A stretch of DNA of 64,000 bases from Pseudomonas mosselii (GTDB lineage: Bacteria; Pseudomonadota; Gammaproteobacteria; Pseudomonadales; Pseudomonadaceae): contig NZ_VAUO01000007.1 of NCBI RefSeq assembly GCF_005796105.1, positions 62,001 to 126,000 of the forward strand, given 5' to 3'. The notes under the pieces were generated by a model, which did no database searches, was not told the DNA's origin, and worked only from the letters and a program-made list of their open reading frames with translations. Made by a program: the position numbers and the translations under genes. Shown piece after piece: positions 50,936-60,767 of the stretch. Numbering within the stretch: the stretch's first letter is position 1; every line of letters starts with the position of its first letter.

Positions 50936-53629
50936 ATGAAAAGCCAACCCGATGCCGCCAGCCGTGTGGCGGCCGAGGTCGTCACGCAGCTCCCCGTGCC
51001 TTCGCGGCTCGGCATGCTGCGCTTCGAACGGCTGAACGAAGCCTGCTGGACCCTGCTCTACCTGGACCCGGCCTGCGAGCGCCAATTCGGCCTGCCCGCT
51101 GCCGACCTGTGCGCCCTGATCGACGCACCCTTCGCCAGCCTGATGGAACCCGAGGCACGCTATCGGCTGCACGACGAAATCCAGCAGCAACTCGCCCAAC
51201 GCAGTCATTACCGGGTGCGCTATACCCTGCACTGCGGCCCGGAGCCAGTCCGCCTGCTCGAAGTCGGCGAAAGCTACAAGCAGCACAACCGCCAACTGCT
51301 GCGCGGCTACCTGACGGTGCTGGACGACCAGCCCCTGGACAGCAACGACCCCGACGCCAACGATCTGGAGTCGCGCAACAATCGCCTGCAACTGGCCCTG
51401 CAACTGAACCAGCGCGCCCAGCAGGAACAGTTCGAGCACCTCGAGCGCGTACGTGCCCAGCAGGACCTGATTCTGCGCCTGGCTCGCCAACGCTACAGCG
51501 TGAACAACTCGCTGCTCGAAGCCGCCGAACTGATCACCCAGAGCGCTTGTGAGATCTACAGCGTCGACTGCGCCAGCATCTGGTACCTGCACGACCAGCG
51601 GCTCGAACCGATCAGCGCCTGGTATCGCCTCGAACAGCAGCACCGCTTGCCCCAGGCCATCGACGCCAGCCGCTTCCCCAGCTATCTCGAAGCCCTGCAC
51701 GCCAGCCGCGCCATCGACGCCCACAACGCCAGCCACGATCCGCGCACCCGCGAAATGGCCGAGCTGCTGCACGGCGACAACGAAAGCGCCATGCTCGACG
51801 CCAGTATCCGCATCGACGGCCAGGTCGTCGGCGTGCTGTGCCTGGAACAAAACGGCATGCCACGGGCCTGGCAGTCCGACGAGATCGCCTTTGCCGGCGA
51901 GTTGGCCGACCAGTTCGCCCAGGTCATCAACAACCACAACCGGCGCACCGCAGCCAGCGCCCTGCACCTGTTCCAACGTGCCGTGGAGCAGAGTGCCAGC
52001 GCCTTTTTGCTGGTAAATCGCGACGGCGTGGTGGAGTACGTCAACCCAAGCTTCACCGCGATCACCCAATACAGCACCGACGAAGTCCAAGGCCATCACT
52101 TGGCCGAGCTGCCAGCGCTGGCGAACCTCAGCGAGCTGCTGTTCGACTCGCCGTCGAGCCTGGCCATGGGCAACAGCTGGCAAGGCGAGTTCAAGAGCCG
52201 ACGCAAGAACCTCGAACCCTATTGGGGGCAGCTGTCGATCTCCAAGGTGTACGGCGATAACCGCGAGCTGACGCATTACATCGGCATCTACGAAGACATC
52301 ACCCAGACCAAGCTCGCACAACAGCGCATCGAACGCCTGGCCTACACCGACAACCTGACCAACCTGGGCAACCGCCCTGCGTTCATCCGCAGCCTCGACG
52401 AACGCTTCGCCCGCGATGACGCAAGCCCGATTTGCCTGCTGCTGGTGGACATCGACAACTTCAAGCGGATCAACGACAGCCTCGGCCACCAAACCGGTGA
52501 CAAGCTGTTGATCAGCTTGGCCCGGCGCCTGCGCAACAGCCTCAACAGCAGCGGTAGCCTGGCACGCTTTGCCAGCAACGAGTTCGCCGTGCTGCTGGAT
52601 GACACCCACCTCGAAGACGGCCAGGACATCGCCCACCAGTTGTTGCGCACCCTCGACAAACCCATGTTCGTCGACAACCAGCTGATCAACGTCACCGCCT
52701 CCGTGGGCCTGGCCTACGCGCCGCTGCACGGCAGCGACCCGGCCACCCTGATGAAGAACGCAGGCCTGGCCCTGCACAAGGCCAAGGCCAATGGCAAGCA
52801 TCAGGTACAGGTGTTCACCGAGGTGCTCAACGCCGAAGCCAGCTACAAGCTGTTCGTCGAGAACAACCTGCGCCGCGCCCTGACCCAGAACGAACTGGAA
52901 GTCTTCTACCAGCCCAAGCTGTGCCTGCGCAGCGGTCGCCTGCTGGGCCTTGAAGCGCTGCTGCGCTGGAACCACCCCGAGCGCGGCATGATCCGCCCCG
53001 ACCAGTTCATCAGCGTGGCCGAAGAGACCGGCCTGATCATCCCCATCGGCAAGTGGGTGGTGCGCCAAGCCTGCCGCATGAGCCAACAGCTGCGCGAGGA
53101 CGGCCTGGGCAACCTGCACGTGGCCATCAACCTGTCGCCCAAGCAGTTCTCCGACCCCGAGCTGGTTGGCTCGATCGGCAGCATCCTCAAGGAGGAAGCG
53201 CTGCCGCCACACCTGCTGGAACTGGAGCTGACCGAGGGCCTGCTACTCGAAGCCCGCGAGGACACCCATCGCCAGCTCGACGAACTCAAGGCCCTGGGCC
53301 TGACCCTGGCGATGGACGACTTCGGCACCGGTTACTCATCGCTGAGCTACCTGAAGAAGTTTCCGATCGACATCATCAAGATCGACCGCAGCTTCATCAA
53401 CGAGATCCCCGACAACCAGGACGACATGGAAATCACCTCGGCGGTGGTGGCCATGGCCCACAACCTCAAGCTCAAGGTGGTCGCCGAAGGTATCGAGACC
53501 CCCGCGCAATTGGCCTTCCTGCGCCGCCACCGCTGCGACGTCGGCCAGGGCTACCTGTTCGACCGTCCCATTCCCGGGCGCGAACTGAGCGAAAAGCTGC
53601 GCCGCTACCCACGTGGCCCACTGGCCTGA
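50936..53629 (+). CDS. GAF-PAS-GGDEF-EAL c-di-GMP protein
   Basis: An 897-aa cytosolic signalling protein. It has an N-terminal PAS-like region (about 20-125), a GAF domain (about 190-345) and a PAS domain (about 350-465; [20 protein letters not shown]). The GGDEF domain (about 470-625) has its signature reduced to ASNEF. The EAL domain (about 645-890) has [39 protein letters not shown] and VAEGIET, all intact. The likely activity is c-di-GMP hydrolysis, with the GGDEF domain perhaps binding GTP as an activator. ATG 50936 ([10 protein letters not shown]) is used; upstream in-frame ATG 50846 lacks a ribosome binding site. No membrane segments. Confidence 0.9.
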   Translation: MKSQPDAASRVAAEVVTQLPVPSRLGMLRFERLNEACWTLLYLDPACERQFGLPAADLCALIDAPFASLMEPEARYRLHDEIQQQLAQRSHYRVRYTLHCGPEPVRLLEVGESYKQHNRQLLRGYLTVLDDQPLDSNDPDANDLESRNNRLQLALQLNQRAQQEQFEHLERVRAQQDLILRLARQRYSVNNSLLEAAELITQSACEIYSVDCASIWYLHDQRLEPISAWYRLEQQHRLPQAIDASRFPSYLEALHASRAIDAHNASHDPRTREMAELLHGDNESAMLDASIRIDGQVVGVLCLEQNGMPRAWQSDEIAFAGELADQFAQVINNHNRRTAASALHLFQRAVEQSASAFLLVNRDGVVEYVNPSFTAITQYSTDEVQGHHLAELPALANLSELLFDSPSSLAMGNSWQGEFKSRRKNLEPYWGQLSISKVYGDNRELTHYIGIYEDITQTKLAQQRIERLAYTDNLTNLGNRPAFIRSLDERFARDDASPICLLLVDIDNFKRINDSLGHQTGDKLLISLARRLRNSLNSSGSLARFASNEFAVLLDDTHLEDGQDIAHQLLRTLDKPMFVDNQLINVTASVGLAYAPLHGSDPATLMKNAGLALHKAKANGKHQVQVFTEVLNAEASYKLFVENNLRRALTQNELEVFYQPKLCLRSGRLLGLEALLRWNHPERGMIRPDQFISVAEETGLIIPIGKWVVRQACRMSQQLREDGLGNLHVAINLSPKQFSDPELVGSIGSILKEEALPPHLLELELTEGLLLEAREDTHRQLDELKALGLTLAMDDFGTGYSSLSYLKKFPIDIIKIDRSFINEIPDNQDDMEITSAVVAMAHNLKLKVVAEGIETPAQLAFLRRHRCDVGQGYLFDRPIPGRELSEKLRRYPRGPLA

Positions 53630-53671
53630 CAGCGGCGTAAAGCTCGGGCACTATAGAGGCCATTCGGGCCC

Positions 53672-53756
53672 CTTCGCGGGCAAGCCCGCGCCCACAGGAA
53701 GAAGCACTGCACTTGAGGGCAGCGATGACCCTGTGGGAGCGGGCTTGCCCGCGAAG
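53672..53756. repeat. REP inverted pair with 27-bp arms
   Basis: CTTCGCGGGCAAGCCCGCGC... (53672-53698) faces its complement (53730-53756) with one mismatch. It fills the 169-bp gap between the EAL gene and msrA. Confidence 0.85.
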
Positions 53757-53798
53757 AAGTCCACACCTATCGCACTGAAAAACACAGAGGAAGCGGCC

Positions 53799-54467
53799 AT
53801 GGTCCTGCGTTCGGAAATCCTGGTGAACAAAAACGTCATGCCCACTGCGGAGCAGGCCCTGCCTGGCCGCGAAACCCCGATGAGCCTGCCTGAGTTCCAC
53901 TACGTATTCGAAGGCACGCCGCTGCTCGGCCCCTTCTTCGAAGGCAACATCGACTTCGCCATTTTCGGCCTGGGCTGCTTCTGGGGCGCCGAGCGCCGCT
54001 TCTGGCAGCGCGAAGGCGTGGTCAGCACCGCGGTCGGCTATGCCGGTGGCTTCACCCCGAATCCCACTTACGAAGAGGTCTGCTCGGGCCTGACCGGTCA
54101 CACCGAAGTGGTCCTGGTGGTATTCGACAAGGACCGGGTCAGCTATCACGAGCTGCTGACGATGTTCTGGGAGCTGCACAACCCGACCCAGGGCATGCGC
54201 CAGGGCAACGACATCGGCACCCAGTACCGCTCGGCAATCTACTGCACCTCGCCGCAGCAACTGGAAGAGGCCAAGGCCAGCCGCGACGCCTTCCAGGCCG
54301 AGTTGAACAAGGCCGGTTTCGGCCAGATCACCACCGAGATCGACCAGGCGCCGACCGTGTACTTCGCCGAGGCCTATCACCAGCAGTACCTGGCCAAGAA
54401 CCCGAACGGTTACTGCGGCATCGGCGGCACCGGTGTTTGCCTGCCACCTAGCCTGCAAGGTAACTGA
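53799..54467 (+). CDS. msrA: peptide methionine (S)-S-oxide reductase
   Basis: A 222-aa MsrA that reduces Met-S-sulfoxide in proteins. The active-site motif is [11 protein letters not shown] (Cys near residue 58), with GYAGG and the resolving-Cys region [13 protein letters not shown] at the C-terminus. The N-terminal extension ([17 protein letters not shown]) matches the long form found in E. coli. ATG 53799 with AGAGGAAG upstream. Three bases before the glutathione transferase gene, so probably co-transcribed as an oxidative-stress pair. Confidence 0.96.
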   Translation: MVLRSEILVNKNVMPTAEQALPGRETPMSLPEFHYVFEGTPLLGPFFEGNIDFAIFGLGCFWGAERRFWQREGVVSTAVGYAGGFTPNPTYEEVCSGLTGHTEVVLVVFDKDRVSYHELLTMFWELHNPTQGMRQGNDIGTQYRSAIYCTSPQQLEEAKASRDAFQAELNKAGFGQITTEIDQAPTVYFAEAYHQQYLAKNPNGYCGIGGTGVCLPPSLQGN

Positions 54468-54470
54468 GCG

Positions 54471-55085
54471 ATGATCCTGTTCCATTCGCCCTTGTCGCCG
54501 TTCGTGCGCAAGGTGATGGTGGTGTTGCACGAGACTGGCCAGCTTGAGCGGGTCACGTTGCAGCCGGTGAATATCAGCCCGGTCAGCGGCGACGAGCAGC
54601 TCAACCACGGCAACCCGATCGGCAAGATCCCGGCCCTGCGCCTCGACGACGGCGTTGTGCTGCACGATAGCCGAGTGATCTGCGAGTACCTCGACAGCCA
54701 GCACGTCGGCAACCCGCTGCTGCCGCGCGAAGGCTCGGCGCGCTGGCGTCGGCTGACCCTGGCCTCCCAGGCCGATGCGATCATGGATGCCGCCGTCGGC
54801 ACCCGCTACGAAACCTTCCTGCGCCCGGCTGACAAGCAATGGGACGACTGGGTTCAGGCACAGAGCGAAAAGATCCGCCGTAGCCTGGCCAACCTGGAGC
54901 AGGAGCACCTGGCAGAGCTGGCCTCGGGCTTCGACCTTGCCGCCATCGGTGTGGCCTGCGCGCTGGGCTACCTGGACCTGCGCCAGCCGGCGTTTGGATG
55001 GCGTGAACGCCAGCCGGGGCTGGCAGCGTGGTATGCCGAGGTGAGCCAGCGGCCGTCGATGCTGGCAACCAACCCGGCCACCTGA
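54471..55085 (+). CDS. glutathione S-transferase family protein
   Basis: A 204-aa GST with an N-terminal thioredoxin-like domain (ILFHSPLSPFVRKVMVVLHE, the Ser-Pro-x-x-x-Lys/Arg start; GKIPAL cis-Pro; LHDSRVICEYLD) and a C-terminal helical domain (about 85-200). The class is not clear. Directly downstream of msrA (3 bases). Confidence 0.9.
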   Translation: MILFHSPLSPFVRKVMVVLHETGQLERVTLQPVNISPVSGDEQLNHGNPIGKIPALRLDDGVVLHDSRVICEYLDSQHVGNPLLPREGSARWRRLTLASQADAIMDAAVGTRYETFLRPADKQWDDWVQAQSEKIRRSLANLEQEHLAELASGFDLAAIGVACALGYLDLRQPAFGWRERQPGLAAWYAEVSQRPSMLATNPAT

Positions 55086-55101
55086 CCGCGCCACGCCTTC
55101 C

Positions 55102-55218
55102 TGTAGGAGCGGCCTCGTGCCGCGAAAGGGCCGCATAGCGGCCCCAGCTGTTTCAGCTTTTGCGCTAAAAACCTGGGGCCGCTGCGCGGCCCTTTCGCGG
55201 CGCAAGGCCGCTCCTACA
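55102..55218. repeat. REP-type long inverted repeat with 46-bp arms
   Basis: Arms 55102-55147 and 55173-55218 are near-perfect inverted copies of the same element as 42582-42687, here around a 25-base centre. It separates the convergent glutathione transferase and creD genes and could end both transcripts. Confidence 0.87.
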
Positions 55219-55295
55219 AAAGCCTCACCTCGGTCTTGCCGGAAACAACTGGCCGATTCTCAGGGCCAACCATCGCCCGATCTCACGATCCTCCC

Positions 55296-56624
55296 TCATA
55301 CCCCTCTCCCCACCCGCGACCAGTCCAGCCGGCGGGTCAGCACCATGAACACACCGAGCAGCCCGAAGCACAGCAGCGAGCCCATCAGCAGCGCGTAATC
55401 CTCAGCGCTGAGCAATCCGTAGAGCATGCCGTACAGCGCCGCCAGCCCCGCCGCGAAACCCACCCCGCGCCCCAGACTGCGCAGCACGTGACACAGGTAG
55501 AAGCCGATCAACAGCACGCAGGCCGAAGCCGATATGCCATACGCCAGGCCAAAGCCCAGGTGCTCGGACAACGACAGCAACAGCAGGTAGAAAAACGCCA
55601 GGGCCACGCCCACCAGGATGTACTGCACCGGATGCACGCACAGGTGCTTCAATACCTCGAACAGGAAGAAGCCAGCGAAGGTCAGGGCGATGAACAGCAG
55701 CGCGTACTTGATCGCCCGCTCGCTCTTGAGGTACTGGTCCACCGGGTCGACGAAGCTCACGCCAAAACTCGGATCGGTGAACGCCGCGCAACGCTCGACC
55801 GTCGTGCACTTGCGCAGGGCCTCCTCCAGGTTGGTGGCGAAGAACGAGGTCTGCCAGTGGGCACTGAAGCCCTTGTCGTCGATGGCCCGACGCGTGGGCA
55901 GGAAGTTGCCGACGAAGCTTGGGTGCGGCCAGTTGGCGCGCATGTCCACGGTGCTGGTGCGCCCCACCGGCAACACGTACAACTGGCCGGTGCCTTGCAA
56001 CGCGAGGTCGAAGCTGTAGCTGAACGCGCGGGCCTGCTGAACATCGAGCGAGGCCAGCGCCACGCGGACTCCGCCTGGCATCCAGTCCAGGCCCGTGCCG
56101 GCCTCGAAGGCCAAGCGCTGCTCGTTCAGGCTCAGCTCCAGGTTGTTCTCGATACCGCGGATGTCGCTGATGCCGACCACCAGGTACGGCTTGTCGAAAC
56201 GGTAGTCGTCGTAATCCTTGTCGATTCCCCAGCGCTCAGGCAGCGTGAAGCGGCCACTGATACGGCTCTTGGCGTGGAACAAGCGGGCTTGGTAGATGCC
56301 GCGTGCGCGCAGTTCGGTTTCGACGCCGACATCGGCCTGGAAGGTTTCTGGGAGAAAGTACAGGTTACCGGTGACCGTGGTGGTTTCCTGGGTGCTGTGC
56401 CCGTCCTTGTCGATCCAGCGGCGCTCGTACTTGCGATACGGCACCACCACCAGCGGGCCACTGATCTGCTGGGCGAAGGCCGAACTGCGCGCGATATCTT
56501 GCAGGACTACGTCACGCAGGCGCTGACGCTCATCGATCAGGCCGCCGATCATCAAGAGTGGAATGAGTAGCAGCAGGATGAGCACGGCGATGATGCCGAG
56601 CTTGAATCCGAGGGTTTTGTTCAT
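55296..56624 (-). CDS. creD: CreD inner-membrane protein
   Basis: A 442-aa membrane protein of the CreD family. One N-terminal membrane anchor (LGIIAVLILLLLIPLLMIGGL) is followed by a large periplasmic region (about 40-280) and a C-terminal cluster of about five transmembrane helices (about 295-430). CreD is the main target of CreBC and affects envelope integrity and beta-lactam tolerance in Pseudomonas and Stenotrophomonas; the biochemical role is unknown. ATG 56624 gives the standard start MNKTLGFKLG. Separated from creC by 110 bp that contain a cre-like tag. Confidence 0.93.
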   Translation of the reverse strand: MNKTLGFKLGIIAVLILLLLIPLLMIGGLIDERQRLRDVVLQDIARSSAFAQQISGPLVVVPYRKYERRWIDKDGHSTQETTTVTGNLYFLPETFQADVGVETELRARGIYQARLFHAKSRISGRFTLPERWGIDKDYDDYRFDKPYLVVGISDIRGIENNLELSLNEQRLAFEAGTGLDWMPGGVRVALASLDVQQARAFSYSFDLALQGTGQLYVLPVGRTSTVDMRANWPHPSFVGNFLPTRRAIDDKGFSAHWQTSFFATNLEEALRKCTTVERCAAFTDPSFGVSFVDPVDQYLKSERAIKYALLFIALTFAGFFLFEVLKHLCVHPVQYILVGVALAFFYLLLLSLSEHLGFGLAYGISASACVLLIGFYLCHVLRSLGRGVGFAAGLAALYGMLYGLLSAEDYALLMGSLLCFGLLGVFMVLTRRLDWSRVGRGV

Positions 56625-56689
56625 GGGTAAGGCTCCGTTTGCGATGAGGGCAGTGTCTGCCCGCTGCATGGAGCCTTCGAGGTGGGTGT

Positions 56690-56705
56690 GTGGGATTTGT
56701 GTGGA
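56690..56705 (-). promoter_or_regulatory. degenerate cre tag upstream of creD
   Basis: The minus strand reads TCCAC-N6-CCCAC, 11-base period, compared with the CreB/BlrA tag TTCAC-N6-TTCAC. It sits 66-81 bases upstream of the creD ATG, the right place for CreB activation, but three of ten positions differ. Confidence 0.35.
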
Positions 56706-56734
56706 GAATCAGCCGCGCAGGCGCGCCCATATGC

Positions 56735-58171
56735 TCATGAGCCTAACCGCCGTGCCGGCAGCCACAACCTGACGCGCACCCCACCCTCGACGTTATCCAC
56801 CGCCAGCGTCCCGCCATGCAGCTGCATCACCTCGGCGACAAAATTCAGTCCAAGCCCCGTACTCTTGCGCCCAGTGCCGGGCCTTGGCAGCGAATAGAAC
56901 CGCTCGCTGAGCCGCCCAAGGGCGTACCCGGGGATCGCCTGGCCCTGGTTGAACAGGCTCAGCGCCACCCGCTCGCCCTCGCGCTCCAGCTCGAACAGCA
57001 GCTTCCCTCCGGGCGGGGTGAAATCCAGCGCGTTGTCCAGCAGATTGGCCAGCGCCTGGCGCATCAGGAAGGGGTCGCAGCGCAACGAGGTACCCGCCGC
57101 GATGCGCTGGTTTACCTGCAATCCAGCGCCGTGGATGCGCGCGGCCTGAGCCAGCAGCAACTCATCCACCAGCCCCGCCAGCGCCACCTGCTGCTCGTCC
57201 TCCAGCGCCTGCATCTGCTCGACCCGGGCAAGGTCCAGCAGGCGCTCGATCATCTGCTGCAAGCGCTCGCTCTCGCGCTCGATATTGCCGGCGAAACGCG
57301 CCCGCTGCTCGGTCGGCATCTCGCCTTGAAGCAGCTCGCTGGCCCCGCGAATGGCCGCCAACGGGCTCTTCAGCTCATGGGTGAGGGTATGCACGTATCG
57401 CTCAACGTAGGCCTTGCCCTCCAGTTGCGTGCGCATGCGCTCCACCGCCTTGGCCAAGTGCGCCAGTTCACCTCCCTTGTAGTAGGGCACCGCAGCCCGC
57501 TCACCCTCGCTGACCGCCTGGGCATAGCGCGCCAGCCGGCGCAGCGAGCGCACCAGCCACCACGACAACCCGGCACCGACCAACAGACCCAGGCCGATCA
57601 AGCCCAGACCAAGCGTCAGCAGACGCTGTTCGGAGCGGTCGATGTAGGGCTGCAACGAGCGGTTGGGCTTGGCCACCGTCACCACACCGATGATCTGCCC
57701 ATCGTCGAGGATCGGCGCCGCCACGTGCATCACCGAGGTGCTCTCGTCATCCGCCACGCTGCGAGTGGAACGCGCGCCGTACTGGCCACGCAGGGTCAGG
57801 TAGACGTCGTTCCACTTCGAATAGTCCTGGCCCAGGTCCTGCCCGCTGGAGTCCAGCAGCACGATGCCGTGGGCATCGGTGACGTAGATACGGTGGCTGA
57901 CCTCGGTTTTGGCCAGGCCCCAGATCTGTGCACCAGGGCTGCGCAGGCCGTAGGCCTTGAGCACCTCGGGCAAGCGGCTTTGCCCCAGCGTGCCGTGCTT
58001 GACGTCATCGTGGAGGATTTCAGCCAGCAGGTTGGCGGTGTCCACCAGGGTCTCTTCCGAGGACTGACGCACCACCGGGCGGATTTGCTCGCGCACGGTG
58101 TTGAGCAAGAAGTAACCGGCCAGCCCGACGAACAGGAAGTACACCAGAAAGATACGGATGCCCAGGCGCAT
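56735..58171 (-). CDS. creC: CreC sensor histidine kinase
   Basis: A 478-aa membrane sensor with an N-terminal anchor (about 7-27), a periplasmic sensing region and a second membrane segment (about 185-207). HAMP-like linker, HisKA domain with the phospho-His in LTHELKSPLAAIRG and HATPase domain with NLLDNALDF and GLGLNFVAEVMQLHGG follow. It phosphorylates CreB in response to fermentation/envelope or penicillin-binding-protein cues. Coupled to creB as TGATG. Confidence 0.95.
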   Translation of the reverse strand: MRLGIRIFLVYFLFVGLAGYFLLNTVREQIRPVVRQSSEETLVDTANLLAEILHDDVKHGTLGQSRLPEVLKAYGLRSPGAQIWGLAKTEVSHRIYVTDAHGIVLLDSSGQDLGQDYSKWNDVYLTLRGQYGARSTRSVADDESTSVMHVAAPILDDGQIIGVVTVAKPNRSLQPYIDRSEQRLLTLGLGLIGLGLLVGAGLSWWLVRSLRRLARYAQAVSEGERAAVPYYKGGELAHLAKAVERMRTQLEGKAYVERYVHTLTHELKSPLAAIRGASELLQGEMPTEQRARFAGNIERESERLQQMIERLLDLARVEQMQALEDEQQVALAGLVDELLLAQAARIHGAGLQVNQRIAAGTSLRCDPFLMRQALANLLDNALDFTPPGGKLLFELEREGERVALSLFNQGQAIPGYALGRLSERFYSLPRPGTGRKSTGLGLNFVAEVMQLHGGTLAVDNVEGGVRVRLWLPARRLGS

Positions 58172-58851
58172 CAGGCGTGTTCCGGGCTGTAGCTGTAGCC
58201 CAGGCCGCGATGAGTCTGGATCGGCTCGGCGTCAGCAGCGACCTGGCGCAGCTTGGCGCGCAGGCTCTTGATGTGGCTGTCGATGGTACGCTCGTAGCCC
58301 ACATCCGAGGCCACGCCCAGGCCATCGAGCAGTTGCTCGCGGCTGAACACCCGGCGCGGTTGCTCCAGCAGGCATTGCAGCAGGCGGAACTCGTGCCGGG
58401 TGAGGGTCAGCGCCTGGCCTTGGTAGCGGATGCGCATCGCCAGGGTGTCGAGCTGGAACGGCGATGACTCACCAGCCGGCTCGGGGCGTGGCGCCATGCG
58501 CTTGAGGATGGCGCGCACCCGCGCAGCCACCTCGCGCGGACTGAACGGCTTGACCACATAGTCATCGGCACCGATCTCAAGTCCCAGGACGCGGTCGATC
58601 TCAGCGTCCCGAGCACTGAGGAACATCACCGGCACCTCGCTGAAACGGCGCAGTTGGCGGCAGGTCTCGAAGCCGCTGATATCCGGCAGACCGATATCCA
58701 GAATCACCAGATCTGCGGGGCGCAGGCGCTGCTGTTCGACGGCAGCACTGCCCAGGCTCACCCAATCGGTGCTGTGACCGTCGGCCTGCAGGGCGTAGAC
58801 CAGGGTGTCGGCGATGGAAGATTCGTCTTCGACGATGAGGATATGGGGCAT
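58171..58851 (-). CDS. creB: CreB response regulator
   Basis: OmpR/PhoB-type regulator of 226 aa. The receiver domain (1-120) has the acidic pair in LIVEDESSIAD, phospho-Asp in LVILDIGLPD and Lys in YVVKPFSPREV. The winged-helix DNA-binding domain (about 130-223) has LTRHEFRLLQCLL and GYERTIDSHIKSLRAKL. First gene of creBCD; its start region faces glnA across 359 bp. Confidence 0.95.
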   Translation of the reverse strand: MPHILIVEDESSIADTLVYALQADGHSTDWVSLGSAAVEQQRLRPADLVILDIGLPDISGFETCRQLRRFSEVPVMFLSARDAEIDRVLGLEIGADDYVVKPFSPREVAARVRAILKRMAPRPEPAGESSPFQLDTLAMRIRYQGQALTLTRHEFRLLQCLLEQPRRVFSREQLLDGLGVASDVGYERTIDSHIKSLRAKLRQVAADAEPIQTHRGLGYSYSPEHA

Positions 58852-58973
58852 GGCATCCGGCCTTGCAGGAGCAAAGCTGGATTTTCAGGGGGATTCGACA
58901 AAGGTGGCAAGCAGCGCGCTGCGCGCGGTGTTACCCAGCGCTGTGCCCTCAAACAAAACACGCCACGCACAAG

Positions 58974-58992
58974 GCGCACCATTTAAGTGCGC
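58974..58992 (+). promoter_or_regulatory. NtrC-type enhancer upstream of glnA
   Basis: GCGCACCATTTAAGTGCGC contains GCACC-N5-AGTGC, a full match to the NtrC half-site arrangement (GCACy-N5-rGTGC). It lies 104 bases upstream of the -24 element of the sigma-54 promoter. A second dyad of different type, GTGCGT-N7-ACGCAC, is at 59018-59036. The rest of 58852-59210 has no gene. Confidence 0.62.
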
Positions 58993-59095
58993 ATAGCCAA
59001 AATAACGCCTCTTAAGTGTGCGTTTTCTCCACGCACCCTCCGCATAGATGCCCGTAAACGCCCCCTTTTATCCCGCACTCGCCATTTTCGGGCAC

Positions 59096-59110
59096 TGGCA
59101 TGCAATTTGC
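59096..59110 (+). promoter_or_regulatory. sigma-54 promoter of glnA
   Basis: TGGCATGCAATTTGC has the invariant GG and GC with exactly ten bases between (consensus TGGCAC-N5-TTGC). It is about 100 bases before the glnA ATG and predicts NtrC-dependent expression under nitrogen limitation. Confidence 0.85.
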
Positions 59111-59210
59111 TCCCTTGTGAGGCAGGTAAGCTTGGCCGACTATCCGCGCCCGGCGACACCCTTTTTCCAGGGCAGCGTTCTGTCGCACCCTAGACCATCC
59201 GGAGGACAAC

Positions 59211-60617
59211 ATGTCGAAGTCGGTTCAACTCATCAAAGATCATGACGTCAAGTGGATTGATCTGCGTTTCACGGACACCAAAGGCACTCAGCATCACGTG
59301 ACCATGCCGGCGCGTGATGGCCTGGACGAAGACTTCTTCGAAGTCGGCAAAATGTTCGACGGTTCCTCCATCGCTGGCTGGAAAGGCATCGAAGCATCGG
59401 ACATGATCCTGATGCCGGTCGACGAAACTGCCGTACTGGACCCGTTCACCGAAGAACCTACCCTGATCATCACCTGCGACATCGTCGACCCGTCGAGCAT
59501 GCAGGGCTACGATCGCGACCCACGTGCGATCGCCAAGCGCGCCGAAGAGTACCTCAAGAGCACCGGCATCGGTGACACCGTATTCGCAGGTCCAGAGCCA
59601 GAGTTCTTCATCTTCGACGAAGTGAAGTTCCAATCCGACATCTCCGGCTCGATGTTCAAGATCTTCTCCGAGCAAGGCTCGTGGATGACTGGCGCTGACG
59701 TAGAAGGCGGCAACAAAGGCCACCGCCCAGGCGTCAAAGGCGGCTACTTCCCGGTTCCGCCGTTCGACCACGACCACGAAATCCGTACTGCCATGTGCAA
59801 CGCACTGGAAGAAATGGGTCAGACCGTCGAAGTTCACCACCACGAAGTGGCAACTGCCGGCCAGAACGAAATCGGCGTCAAGTTCAACACCCTGGTGAAG
59901 AAAGCTGACGAAGTACAGGCCCTGAAATACGTCGTGCACAACGTTGCCGACGCCTACGGCCGCACCGCTACCTTCATGCCGAAGCCGCTGTACGGCGACA
60001 ACGGCTCGGGCATGCACGTGCACATGTCGATCTGGAAAGACGGCAAGAACACCTTCGCAGGCGAAGGCTACGCCGGCCTGTCCGACACCGCCCTGTACTT
60101 CATCGGCGGTATCATCAAGCACGGTAAGGCCCTGAACGGCTTCACCAACCCGTCGACCAACTCCTACAAGCGTCTGGTCCCAGGCTTCGAAGCCCCGGTC
60201 ATGCTGGCCTACTCGGCCCGCAACCGTTCCGCCTCGATCCGTATTCCATACGTCGGCAGCCCGAAAGCGCGTCGTATCGAAGCCCGCTTCCCGGACCCAT
60301 CGGCCAACCCGTACCTGGCCTTCGCAGCCCTGCTGATGGCTGGTCTGGACGGTATCCAGAACAAGATCCACCCAGGCGATGCTGCCGACAAGAACCTGTA
60401 CGACCTGCCGCCTGAAGAGGCCAAGGACATCCCGCAGGTTTGCGGCAGCCTGAAAGAGGCCCTGGAAGAGCTGGACAAAGGCCGTGCGTTCCTGACCAAA
60501 GGCGGCGTGTTCTCCGACGACTTCATCGATGCCTTCATCGAGCTGAAGAGCGAAGAAGAAATCAAGGTCCGCACCTTCGTGCACCCGCTGGAATACGAGC
60601 TGTACTACAGCTGCTGA
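59211..60617 (+). CDS. glnA: glutamine synthetase type I
   Basis: Dodecameric ATP-dependent enzyme making glutamine from glutamate and ammonia, 468 aa. It has the beta-grasp start with [14 protein letters not shown], the Mg/substrate segments FDGSSIAGW and PEPEFFIFD, the ATP loop [12 protein letters not shown] and the glutamate loop VPGFEAPV. Adenylylation Tyr397 is in [10 protein letters not shown], so it is a regulated GSI-beta form and the target of GlnE encoded in this window. ATG 59211 with GGAGG. Expressed from a sigma-54 promoter. Confidence 0.99.
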   Translation: MSKSVQLIKDHDVKWIDLRFTDTKGTQHHVTMPARDGLDEDFFEVGKMFDGSSIAGWKGIEASDMILMPVDETAVLDPFTEEPTLIITCDIVDPSSMQGYDRDPRAIAKRAEEYLKSTGIGDTVFAGPEPEFFIFDEVKFQSDISGSMFKIFSEQGSWMTGADVEGGNKGHRPGVKGGYFPVPPFDHDHEIRTAMCNALEEMGQTVEVHHHEVATAGQNEIGVKFNTLVKKADEVQALKYVVHNVADAYGRTATFMPKPLYGDNGSGMHVHMSIWKDGKNTFAGEGYAGLSDTALYFIGGIIKHGKALNGFTNPSTNSYKRLVPGFEAPVMLAYSARNRSASIRIPYVGSPKARRIEARFPDPSANPYLAFAALLMAGLDGIQNKIHPGDAADKNLYDLPPEEAKDIPQVCGSLKEALEELDKGRAFLTKGGVFSDDFIDAFIELKSEEEIKVRTFVHPLEYELYYSC

Positions 60618-60652
60618 TCCCATCGGCGCCTGGCGCCGGTGACATCAGAAAG

Positions 60653-60678
60653 ACGGCCTTCTTCGGAAGGCCGTTTTT
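60653..60678 (+). terminator. rho-independent terminator of glnA
   Basis: ACGGCCTTC-TTCG-GAAGGCCGT followed by TTTT, a perfect 9-bp stem with a UUCG tetraloop, 36 bases after the stop codon. Confidence 0.93.
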
Positions 60679-60767
60679 ATTTGTACCTACCCGCGTTTCA
60701 GAAACTGCCTACAAGCAGTTCCCACACCAGCGCCCACACTCAGACCTCCCAGCACAAGGAGATCTGC

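Noticed and set aside
59018..59036. GTGCGT-N7-ACGCAC as a second NtrC site before glnA
   Set aside because: The half-site order is opposite to the NtrC motif (GTGC...GCAC rather than GCAC...GTGC), so it was not called as NtrC-binding.
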